Shown here: positions 13,539 to 19,591 of the stretch, in pieces
Numbering within the stretch: the stretch's first letter is position 1
How the letters are laid out: each line of letters starts with the position of its first letter
Source: Salinimicrobium sp049687495
Lineage (GTDB): Bacteria; Bacteroidota; Bacteroidia; Flavobacteriales; Flavobacteriaceae
Direction of reading: 5' to 3'
Assembly (NCBI GenBank): GCA_049687495.1
Contig: JBAVJB010000046.1
Coordinates: 1 to 19,591, forward strand
DNA: 19,591 nucleotides
Made by a program: the position numbers and the translations under genes
Notes under the pieces: generated by a model
The model's database searches: none
What the model was told of the DNA's origin: nothing
The model's input: only the letters and a program-made list of their open reading frames with translations

Positions 13539-13667
13539 CTATTTATTCCACGGAAAATTGATGATTCCGGTAAAGAATAGTATGAGAATTATGATGAATA
13601 CGATGACTGCTATAAAGCAGCCCATCCTGCCGTAATTCTTTTTACTACTGTCTTCTTTTACTTCCAT
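13539..13667 (-). CDS. 42-aa single-pass membrane microprotein, function unknown
   Basis: Read on the minus strand from ATG at 13667 to TAG at 13541-13539, this gives 42 residues starting MEVKEDSSKKNYGRMG. A charged N-terminal part (about 1-14) is followed by a long hydrophobic run, residues 16-36 (rich in Ile, Leu, Phe and Val), and a short tail ending INFPWNK. This is the layout of a small single-span inner-membrane protein. A near-consensus -7 element (TACCTTTA) lies about 30 nt upstream on the same strand. It converges with the BLUF gene. I do not recognise the family. The intact frame, well-formed membrane helix and fit between two genes make it more likely real than chance, but a 42-codon frame alone is modest evidence. 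Confidence 0.55.
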   Translation of the reverse strand: MEVKEDSSKKNYGRMGCFIAVIVFIIILILFFTGIINFPWNK

Positions 13668-13809
13668 TTTCGGACTTTTTGATTAGCTATCCTTCTAAAG
13701 GTACAATTTTTCATTTCTGAAAATCTTACGGAAACGCTAAAACTGAAGGTTTGAGCCCGCACTTGCAGAATTCTTGTTATTTTTACACGAAACACACGAC
13801 CCACAGCAT

Positions 13810-14472
13810 ATGAGCTCAAAAATCATCGCCCCCTCTGTACTTGCAGCCGATTTTGGAAACCTGCAACGAGACCTTGAAATGATCAATAAAAGTGAAGCCG
13901 ACTGGTTCCACATAGACATCATGGATGGAGTTTTTGTCCCTAATATTTCCTATGGAATGCCTGTACTTGCTACGATTGCAAAACATGCTAAAAAGACGCT
14001 CGATGTGCACCTTATGATCGTTGACCCCGATCGATATATAAAAACATTTGCCGAATTGGGTTCAGACATTCTCACGGTACATTACGAAGCCTGTACTCAT
14101 CTTCACAGAACACTACAGGCCATCAAAGCCGAGGGCATGAAAGCCGGAGTGGCAATTAATCCGCACACCAATGTTGAGCTGTTGAAAGATGTGATCAACG
14201 ACATTGACCTGGTTTTGGTCATGAGCGTGAATCCCGGATTCGGGGGCCAAAGCTTTATTGAAAACACCTACAAAAAGGTGCGCCAACTAAAACAGATCAT
14301 CAAAGAGAACGGCGCTTCTACTATGATCGAGGTTGACGGCGGAGTGACTGATAAGAACGCTGCTGCCCTTGTAGAAGCAGGAGCAGATGCCCTGGTAGCC
14401 GGAAGTTTTGTTTTCAAATCTGAAGATCCCACCCAAACCATTAAAAACCTAAAGCAACTTGCCAATTCATAG
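13810..14472 (+). CDS. rpe: Ribulose-phosphate 3-epimerase
   Basis: This 220-aa TIM-barrel enzyme interconverts ribulose 5-phosphate and xylulose 5-phosphate in the pentose phosphate pathway. The metal and catalytic residues are visible: His34 and Asp36 in FHIDIMDGVFVPN, His67 in DVHLMI, and Asp176 in IEVDGGV. The phosphate-binding loops are SVNPGFGGQSF and the AGSFVF segment. The start is ATG 13810, giving MSSKIIAPSVLAADFGN as in homologues. The frame is open back to a TTG at 13774, but the added 12 residues do not resemble the family and overlap a likely promoter (TATTTTTA at 13778-13785). ypdA begins inside its last codons (14-nt overlap), which suggests co-transcription and translational coupling. 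Confidence 0.96.
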   Translation: MSSKIIAPSVLAADFGNLQRDLEMINKSEADWFHIDIMDGVFVPNISYGMPVLATIAKHAKKTLDVHLMIVDPDRYIKTFAELGSDILTVHYEACTHLHRTLQAIKAEGMKAGVAINPHTNVELLKDVINDIDLVLVMSVNPGFGGQSFIENTYKKVRQLKQIIKENGASTMIEVDGGVTDKNAAALVEAGADALVAGSFVFKSEDPTQTIKNLKQLANS

Positions 14473-15457
14473 TTCAGAAAATATATACGACGTCCTCATA
14501 GTAGGTGGCGGCCCAATAGGCCTTGCCTGCGGACTCGAAGCAAAGAAGAAAGGCCTTTCCTATGTGATCATCGAAAAAGGCTGTTTGGTGAACTCGTTAT
14601 ACAACTATCCCACCAATATGACCTTTTTCTCCACCTCGGAAAAGCTGGAGATCGATGATATTCCCTTTATCAGCAATAAACCGAAACCCGGAAAACAGGA
14701 GGCGCTTGAATACTACCGAAGGATCGCTACTTCAAACCACCTCAATATTCATCTTTTTGAAGAGGTAAAAAAAGTCGATTCTTCCGAAGAGGGACTGCAC
14801 CAGGTGGAGACTAATAAGAGGAGCTATACCTCCAAAAATGTCATTATTGCCACCGGTTTTTATGACATCCCGAATTACCTGGACATCCCCGGAGAAGACC
14901 TGCCAAAGGTGGCACATTATTATGGCGACCCGCATTTTTATGCCACGCAAAAGACCATTGTAGTTGGCGCCAGCAACTCGGCCGTAGACGCAGCCTTAGA
15001 GATATACCGCAAAGGCGGAGATGTAACCATGGTCGTTCGCGGTCCGGCAATTGGAGAACGTGTGAAATATTGGGTAAAGCCCGATATCGATAACAGGATC
15101 GACGAAGGCAGCATCCGCGCTGTTTTTAATGCTGAGATTAAAGAAATAAAGGAGAATGAAGTTGTCGTTTCTTCCAAAGAAGGAGATCAAACTATTGAAA
15201 ATGATTTCGTGCTACTGCTTACCGGTTATCGCCCGAATTTCGAGTTTTTGAAGAGCATAGGCATTAAGCTTTCGGAAGACGGCAGGAAAATACCGGCTTA
15301 CGATGAGGACACTATGGAAACCAATGTTCCCGGCATCTACCTGGCCGGCGTCATCTGCGGCGGAATGGAAACGCATAAATGGTTTATTGAGAACTCACGG
15401 GTGCATGCAAAGATGATTATGGAAGATATTTCCGAAGAGTTAAAAGTTCAGAGTTAA
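14459..15457 (+). CDS. ypdA: YpdA-family FAD/NAD(P) oxidoreductase, putative bacillithiol disulfide reductase
   Basis: This 332-aa flavoprotein matches the YpdA (Bdr) family, which reduces bacillithiol disulfide with NADPH in Firmicutes. The FAD-binding GGGPIG loop is at 16-21. The family hallmark NYPTNMTFFSTSEKLEIDDIPF follows, then the NAD(P)-binding loop in VVGASNSAVDAALE and the C-terminal FAD segment PGIYLAGVICGG. In S. aureus YpdA the Gly-rich loop is GGGPCG and its Cys14 is needed for activity; here that position is Ile20. Other Cys residues are Cys24, Cys42 and Cys300. The start is TTG 14459: an in-frame TAA lies a few codons before it and no ATG follows before the FAD loop. This start overlaps rpe by 14 nt. 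Bacillithiol synthesis occurs in many flavobacteria, so the role is plausible, but the missing Cys means the substrate should be treated as unproven. Confidence 0.88.
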   Translation: MPIHSSENIYDVLIVGGGPIGLACGLEAKKKGLSYVIIEKGCLVNSLYNYPTNMTFFSTSEKLEIDDIPFISNKPKPGKQEALEYYRRIATSNHLNIHLFEEVKKVDSSEEGLHQVETNKRSYTSKNVIIATGFYDIPNYLDIPGEDLPKVAHYYGDPHFYATQKTIVVGASNSAVDAALEIYRKGGDVTMVVRGPAIGERVKYWVKPDIDNRIDEGSIRAVFNAEIKEIKENEVVVSSKEGDQTIENDFVLLLTGYRPNFEFLKSIGIKLSEDGRKIPAYDEDTMETNVPGIYLAGVICGGMETHKWFIENSRVHAKMIMEDISEELKVQS

Positions 15458-15486
15458 ATCTATTAGCTGGTTGGCTCTTTAGTTAT

Positions 15487-15520
15487 CGGCCGTTGCCATG
15501 GCCGGTTACCTGATTTTTTT
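15487..15520 (+). terminator. Weak terminator candidate after ypdA
   Basis: CGGCC (15487-15491) pairs with GGCCG (15500-15504) around an 8-nt loop. Seven T follow at 15514-15520, but 9 nt away from the stem, further than normal. It lies between the convergent ypdA and tex genes, where a terminator is expected. Confidence 0.3.
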
Positions 15521-15595
15521 CTGAAATTTACTTGCGACTGAATACTGACCACTGATCACCACTTCTACCTTCGTACCTCTAAATTCTAACTTCGA

Positions 15596-17722
15596 TCAGT
15601 CCACCATCGACAGCTGTATTCTCTTTCGTTGCTCATCCACCTCCAGCACCGTCACCTGCACGTGTTGATGTAGTTTAACTACCGAATTCACGTCGTTCAC
15701 AAACTCATTCTTGAGCTTGGAGATGTGAACGAGTCCGCTTTCTTTGATGCCGATGTCTACAAAACACCCGAAGTTGGTGATGTTATTCACTATTCCCGGC
15801 AATTTCATTCCGGTTTTAAGATCTGATATACTCTTTACCTTAGGATCGAACTCAAATACCTTGGCCGATTTCCGGGGATCCACACCGGGTTTTTCAAGTT
15901 CAGAAATAATGTCCTTAAGCGTAGGTAGTCCTGCAGTCTCAGAAATGTAATTTTTCAGCTCAATTTTTTTCAACAGTTCTTTATTGGCTATCAACTCTTT
16001 TAGATCAACCTGCAGGTCTTTCGCCATTTTTTCGACCGCCCCATAACTCTCGGGATGCACAGCCGAATTGTCTAAAGGATTTTCAGCATCGGGAATCCTC
16101 AAAAACCCTGCAGCCTGTTCAAAAGCTTTTGCGCCTAATCGAGGTACCTTCAGCAGTTCTTTTCTTGAACTAAAATTGCCATTTTCGCTTCTATAGGTAA
16201 CAATATTTTCCGCCAGAGCAGGGCCAATTCCTGAAACATAGCTCAACAAGGCTTTGCTGGCGGTATTTACATTCACTCCAATCTTGTTCACACAGCTTTC
16301 CACTACGCGATCAAGCTCGGCTTTTAGCTTCGTTTGATCTACATCATGCTGGTACTGCCCCACCCCGATAGATTTGGGATCGATCTTTACCAGTTCGGCC
16401 AAAGGATCCTGCAGTCGCCGCCCGATAGAAACCGCCCCACGAACAGTCACATCATAATTAGGAAATTCATCGCGTGCCGCCTTAGAAGCTGAATAAACCG
16501 ATGCCCCGGCCTCATTCACCACAAACACCTGCACGTCCTTGTCAAAGGGGATTTTTTTTACAAAAAATTCCGTTTCCCTGGAAGCGGTACCGTTCCCAAT
16601 GGCTATTGCTTCAATATTATAGGCATTGACCAGCGATTTTACCTTTTTTGAGGCCATAGAGATCTCCTTCTGCGGCGGATGCGGAAAGATGGTCTCGTTA
16701 TGCTGCAGATCTCCTTTTTCATCCAGGCAAACCAGTTTACAACCCGATTTGAACCCGGGATCCAGGGCCAGGATCTTTTTAGAGCCCAAAGGAGGCGCCA
16801 GCAGCAGTTGCCGCAGGTTATCAGCAAACACCTTGATCGCTTTTTCGTCTGCTTTTTCTTTTGCCGCAGAAAGAGCTTCATTGGAAAGGGCCGGAAGCAA
16901 CAATCTTTTTAAAGCATCCTTTATGGTCTCCTCGACGCATTGAAGGGTTGACCCGGCATTATCCTTTAAAATATACCCGGTAGTAAGTTCATACGCCTTT
17001 TCAAGATCCGCTTCGGCCTTCACCCTAATAAAACCCTCGTTTTGTGCGCGAAGCATTGCCAATAGCCGGTGAGAAGCAATGTTCCGAATGTTTTCCTCCC
17101 AGTCAAAATAGATCCTGTACTTTTGAGCTGCTTCCTCTTCAGCTTTTTTCTTTATTACTGAAGAACTGACAGTTCCTCTCAATTTGTACAGCCTCCTGAT
17201 CTTGTTCCTTACTGCCTGATTTTCGTTGATCCATTCCGCAGCAATGTCCTGTGCCCCGGAAATAGCCTCTTCTACCGAAGCTACTTCTTTAGTCACAAAT
17301 CTTTCCGCAGCTCTTTCCAGATGAGGAGTGTTTTGGGCCATAATGATCTTCGCCAGGGGTTCAAGGCCCAGCTCCCGGGCGGTATCGGCTTTGGTTTTCC
17401 TCTTTTTCTTAAAAGGCAAATAAAGATCTTCAAGCGCGGTAAGATTGTCGGCGGCCTTGATCTTGTCTTCCAGTTCGGGCGTCAAGGCTTCCTGTTCAGA
17501 AATGGCTTTTAGAACAGCCTTTTTCCGTTTCTCCAGCTCTTCAAATTCACTTTTAGCCCTGGAAACTTTCTCGATTTCCACCTCATCCAAATTGCCGGTC
17601 ATTTCTTTGCGATACCTGGCAATAAATGGAATACTGGCATCCTCGCTGAGCAACTGCAGCGTATTGGCAACAGCTTTTTCCGGAAGTTGAGTTTGAGAAA
17701 CTACAAAGGAGTGGAGAGACAT
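15596..17722 (-). CDS. tex: Tex family RNA-binding transcription accessory protein
   Basis: This 708-aa protein has the complete Tex layout: an N-terminal helical region (about 1-310) with IPFIARYRKEMTGNLDEVE and TALEDLYLPFKKKRKTKA; a YqgF/RNase H-like domain (about 310-450) with KILALDPGFKSGCKLVCLD; a helix-hairpin-helix region with SYVSGIGPALAENIV; and a C-terminal S1 domain (about 635-705) with GIVNNITNFGCFVDIGIKESGLVHISKL. Tex binds nucleic acid and is related to eukaryotic Spt6; it affects transcription and tolerance to stress, though its precise activity differs between reports. The frame is open to TTG 17746, but ATG 17722 is preferred: it gives the usual N-terminus (MSLHSFVVSQTQLP), and the TATCTTTG -7 element at 17744-17751 would place the mRNA start downstream of the TTG. 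It is convergent with ypdA. No good terminator is visible after it. Confidence 0.96.
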   Translation of the reverse strand: MSLHSFVVSQTQLPEKAVANTLQLLSEDASIPFIARYRKEMTGNLDEVEIEKVSRAKSEFEELEKRKKAVLKAISEQEALTPELEDKIKAADNLTALEDLYLPFKKKRKTKADTARELGLEPLAKIIMAQNTPHLERAAERFVTKEVASVEEAISGAQDIAAEWINENQAVRNKIRRLYKLRGTVSSSVIKKKAEEEAAQKYRIYFDWEENIRNIASHRLLAMLRAQNEGFIRVKAEADLEKAYELTTGYILKDNAGSTLQCVEETIKDALKRLLLPALSNEALSAAKEKADEKAIKVFADNLRQLLLAPPLGSKKILALDPGFKSGCKLVCLDEKGDLQHNETIFPHPPQKEISMASKKVKSLVNAYNIEAIAIGNGTASRETEFFVKKIPFDKDVQVFVVNEAGASVYSASKAARDEFPNYDVTVRGAVSIGRRLQDPLAELVKIDPKSIGVGQYQHDVDQTKLKAELDRVVESCVNKIGVNVNTASKALLSYVSGIGPALAENIVTYRSENGNFSSRKELLKVPRLGAKAFEQAAGFLRIPDAENPLDNSAVHPESYGAVEKMAKDLQVDLKELIANKELLKKIELKNYISETAGLPTLKDIISELEKPGVDPRKSAKVFEFDPKVKSISDLKTGMKLPGIVNNITNFGCFVDIGIKESGLVHISKLKNEFVNDVNSVVKLHQHVQVTVLEVDEQRKRIQLSMVD

Positions 17723-17743
17723 GAACTGAATTTTAGTGAACGT

Positions 17744-17751
17744 CAAAGATA
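17744..17751 (-). promoter_or_regulatory. -7 promoter element for tex
   Basis: On the minus strand this reads TATCTTTG, an exact fit to TAnnTTTG, 21 nt before the ATG at 17722. No TTG is found at the ideal -33 distance. It helps to decide the tex start. Confidence 0.5.
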
Positions 17752-17787
17752 AAAATGAGCAGCTCCAAATCCTTCAAAAATGGGCAT

Positions 17788-17821
17788 AAAAAAAGCCTTT
17801 TAAAGATTTAAAAGGCTTTTT
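17788..17821 (-). terminator. Intrinsic terminator of the 119-aa protein gene
   Basis: Arms at 17790-17804 and 17807-17821 are perfect 15-bp complements around GA. On the minus strand, GGC pairs inside the stem and the run TTTTTTT (17794-17788) follows, 24 nt after the stop of the 17845-18204 gene. It separates that gene from tex. Confidence 0.85.
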
Positions 17822-17844
17822 AGATAGCTTAAAATTAAAGAGGG

Positions 17845-18204
17845 TTACACTAAAACCACTTCATCAACTCTGCCCACAGAGCCGCCTGCAAGTAATCTCC
17901 CGTAGAATTTCAGGTCGTGATCGCTACTTCTAAAAGACTTGTTCAGCTTTGATACTGCTTCATCAAGTCCAAATTTATGTACATTGATTTTTGGGTAAGT
18001 ATATTCGTTTTCCTGTTCTTCCACTCCCACTTCAATAGTATTGTTCTTCTTATCATAACAAACGAAAGAAGCCTGGAAATTGTGTTTTATGAGTTCATGC
18101 AGGATGGATGGTAGTTCATCGCATTCCCTACATTCTTTGATTTGAGATGGCAGCATTCGCTGCAGTTCGGTCCTGATTTGGTTTCTGCTTTGATAGGAAG
18201 TCAT
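17845..18204 (-). CDS. Hypothetical protein, 119 aa, with one CxxC
   Basis: I do not recognise this family. The frame runs from ATG 18204 to a stop at 17845 and has its own terminator, so it is very likely a real gene. The protein is soluble with no signal peptide or membrane segment. The N-terminal third is helical and charged (YQSRNQIRTELQRMLPSQIKECRECDELPSILHELI) and holds a single CxxC (Cys25, Cys28) plus Cys49. The rest looks like a small alpha/beta fold (FVCYDKKNNTIEVGVEEQ, then INVHKFGLDEAVSKLNKSF). One CxxC is too little for a zinc finger by itself. Upstream on its strand the -7 candidate is TATTTTTA, one mismatch from consensus. The C-terminus ends in RVDEVVLV. It diverges from selO. 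Confidence 0.75.
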   Translation of the reverse strand: MTSYQSRNQIRTELQRMLPSQIKECRECDELPSILHELIKHNFQASFVCYDKKNNTIEVGVEEQENEYTYPKINVHKFGLDEAVSKLNKSFRSSDHDLKFYGRLLAGGSVGRVDEVVLV

Positions 18205-18502
18205 AGTAATTATCTTTTTCGAGTTTTTTTTAAAAATACATTAGTTGTTCATGTTCGGGAAACATTTTATCTCTTGTTTAACTTTTAGAGCATCAAATCA
18301 TTAAGCAGCTGTTAAATTTCTAAAAAAAAATCTGACGGAGCACTTTCGCAAATTTGAACTTCATGGAATAAGAGCATAGGTTTCGAAGCCAAAATTGCAA
18401 CAGGGCATCTAAAATCCTCAAAATGTCTCAAACCTGAAACCAATCTTGTCATGTTTGGCTATCTTGGTATTAAACTTGCCCATTTTTTCAGAAATCATCG
18501 AT
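18205..18502. other. 298-bp spacer between divergent genes
   Basis: This AT-rich region must hold promoters for the 119-aa protein gene (minus) and selO (plus). The only candidates on the plus strand are one-mismatch -7 elements: CAAATTTG (near 18349), CATGTTTG (18450-18457) and TATCTTGG (near 18460). None has a TTG at the right distance. No RNA gene, terminator or convincing small ORF is seen. Confidence 0.5.
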
Positions 18503-19591
18503 ATGCCGGCCTTAGACAAAAAAGAATTCAAAAATGACTTTGTAAACAAGTTCAAAGGAGACGACAGCGGTGATCGTACTCCGCGTCAAACTCCGGGTGT
18601 GCTCTATGCCAAAGCCGTTCCTACTCCTGTAGCTGCACCAAAGCTGCTGGCGTGGTCGCATGAACTGGCCGATAATTTAGAAATGGATTATCCTTCCGCA
18701 GAAGAGGTCCGGATTCTTGCAGGAAATAAAATAACAGAAAGCATGCAGCCTTATGCAGCCTGTTATGCCGGCCACCAGTTTGGAAACTGGGCCGGGCAAC
18801 TGGGCGACGGCCGCGCCATAACTTTGGGCGAATGGAGCTCCAAAAATGGCATTTTTGAGCTGCAACTAAAAGGTGCCGGCCCAACGGCATATTCGCGTCG
18901 TGCAGACGGTCGCGCGGTTCTAAGGTCTTCGGTAAGGGAATATTTGATGAGCGAAGCCATGCACCATCTTAGCGTCCCCACCACCCGCGCCCTTGCTCTT
19001 GTTGGAACGGGCGAAGAAGTTCTCCGCGACATGTTCTACGACGGCAATGCCGCATACGAACCCGGTGCCATTGTGATGCGGGTTTCTGAAAGCTTTTTGC
19101 GCTTCGGAAATTTTGAACTCTTAGCCGCCAGAAGGGATACAGAACAGCTGAAAAAACTGGTGGATTGGACGATCAATCGCTATTTCCCCGAAATACCCGA
19201 AAAAAACCGCATTTTAGAATGGTATAAGAAAGTAGTGGACAGCACCGCCTTCCTGATGACCGAATGGCAACGTGTAGGCTTTGTGCACGGAGTGATGAAT
19301 ACAGATAATATGTCGATTTTAGGCAAGACCATTGACTATGGCCCGTTTTCTTTTGTTGATAATTACGACCTCAACTTCACGCCCAACACTACAGATCTTC
19401 CCGGCCGCAGGTATGCCTTTGGCAATCAGGCATCGGTGGCTTTCTGGAACCTCGGCAAACTCGCCAATGCCATTTCTCCGCTTTTTGAGGACATAGAGCC
19501 ACTTGAAGAAGCGCTGAATTCTTATGAAAATATCTTCTGGAATTATTACTACGGAATGATGGGCAAAAAACTGGGTCTTGACCGGGTTGAG
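18503..19591 (+). CDS. selO: SelO (YdiU) family protein adenylyltransferase, C-terminus cut by window edge
   Basis: The frame from ATG 18503 runs 363 codons to the window end without a stop. SelO is a kinase-fold enzyme that transfers AMP from ATP to Ser, Thr or Tyr of proteins, and is tied to redox stress responses. The family core is clear: YAGHQFGNWAGQLGDGRA (84-104), then LQLKGAGPTAYSRRADGRAV with probable ATP-binding Lys123. The catalytic segment HGVMNTDNMSI has Asp268 and Asn269, and DYGPFSFVD has metal-binding Asp278; the 10-residue gap equals that between Asp252 and Asp262 of Pseudomonas SelO. The C-terminal part, where SelO often has a Cys or selenocysteine near the end, is missing. 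Codons 114-118 (KNGIF) consist of a copy of the dispersed palindrome, in a loop just before the Lys strand. The ATG gives a plausible N-terminus (MPALDKKEFKNDFVNKF). Confidence 0.93.
   Translation, partial: MPALDKKEFKNDFVNKFKGDDSGDRTPRQTPGVLYAKAVPTPVAAPKLLAWSHELADNLEMDYPSAEEVRILAGNKITESMQPYAACYAGHQFGNWAGQLGDGRAITLGEWSSKNGIFELQLKGAGPTAYSRRADGRAVLRSSVREYLMSEAMHHLSVPTTRALALVGTGEEVLRDMFYDGNAAYEPGAIVMRVSESFLRFGNFELLAARRDTEQLKKLVDWTINRYFPEIPEKNRILEWYKKVVDSTAFLMTEWQRVGFVHGVMNTDNMSILGKTIDYGPFSFVDNYDLNFTPNTTDLPGRRYAFGNQASVAFWNLGKLANAISPLFEDIEPLEEALNSYENIFWNYYYGMMGKKLGLDRVE
18841..18857. repeat. Dispersed palindrome copy inside the selO reading frame
   Basis: CAAAAATGGCATTTTTG is a perfect 8-1-8 palindrome, the second-best copy in the window (centre G). 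Flanking AGCT on both sides extends the pairing by 4 bp if one C is bulged. It encodes KNGIF in frame, codons 114-118. Confidence 0.7.

Noticed and set aside
13774..13809. Longer rpe starting at TTG 13774
   Set aside because: The 12 extra residues do not resemble the family, and the region overlaps a likely -7 element; ATG 13810 gives the normal N-terminus.
17723..17746. Longer tex starting at TTG 17746
   Set aside because: The start would lie inside the TATCTTTG promoter element; ATG 17722 gives the usual N-terminus.
18452..18538. 28-codon ATG frame overlapping the selO start
   Set aside because: Out of frame with selO, no membrane or motif feature, most of it overlaps selO codons; chance frame.
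18621..19032. Two minus-strand frames inside selO
   Set aside because: They lie opposite conserved SelO motifs; the plus-strand frame is clearly the gene.
1..19591. CRISPR array, prophage, insertion sequence or defence island
   Set aside because: No direct-repeat array, transposase, integrase, phage or nuclease gene is seen; gene content is core and composition is uniform.

Overview
The window reads as chromosomal DNA of a member of the Bacteroidota, most likely the Flavobacteriaceae. The evidence is a short sigma-70 without region 1.1, a TamL-type outer-membrane lipoprotein, a TonB-dependent receptor with an N-terminal CarboxypepD_reg-like domain, Bacteroidota-type promoters (TTG, about 19 bp, TAnnTTTG) ahead of several genes, and almost no Shine-Dalgarno sequences. 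A marine genus near Gramella or Salegentibacter is possible, but the sequence does not settle this. The composition is even throughout, and I see no transposase, phage gene, CRISPR array, tRNA or rRNA.

Layout. (1) 1-3274: a truncated TrmH/SpoU-family RNA methyltransferase (minus) diverges from tamL, the outer-membrane partner of a TAM-like assembly system. (2) 3318-5300: fbaA and accD, core carbon and fatty-acid metabolism; this AccD has lost its zinc ribbon. (3) 5428-8298: the widely conserved rpsO-pnp pair, with strong terminators after each gene and palindromes in the pnp leader. (4) 8349-11869: an iron-uptake module made of a TonB-dependent receptor and a PepSY inner-membrane protein. A Fur-like inverted repeat sits inside its promoter, and a 35-bp near-continuous inverted repeat lies between the two genes. 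(5) 12087-13059: rpoD, with an unusually strong Shine-Dalgarno sequence for this phylum and two tandem terminators. (6) 13133-13667: a stand-alone BLUF blue-light sensor converging on a 42-aa membrane microprotein. (7) 13810-15457: rpe overlapping ypdA (putative bacillithiol disulfide reductase), which links pentose-phosphate metabolism to thiol redox. (8) 15596-18204: tex and an unrecognised 119-aa protein, both minus. (9) 18503-19591: the first 363 codons of a SelO protein AMPylator, running off the end.

Most genes are housekeeping. The most unusual signal is a short palindrome, AAAATGSCATTTT (centre C or G), with four exact copies between 10.78 and 18.86 kb: three at or beyond gene ends and one inside the selO reading frame. 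Imperfect relatives occur at 75, 4401 and 16172. By a rough base-composition estimate, chance would give well under 0.01 exact copies in this window. It is a candidate dispersed repeat or protein-binding site. Other points worth checking are the operator-in-promoter layout of the iron module, the missing Cys residues in AccD and YpdA, and the SD-bearing rpoD leader.
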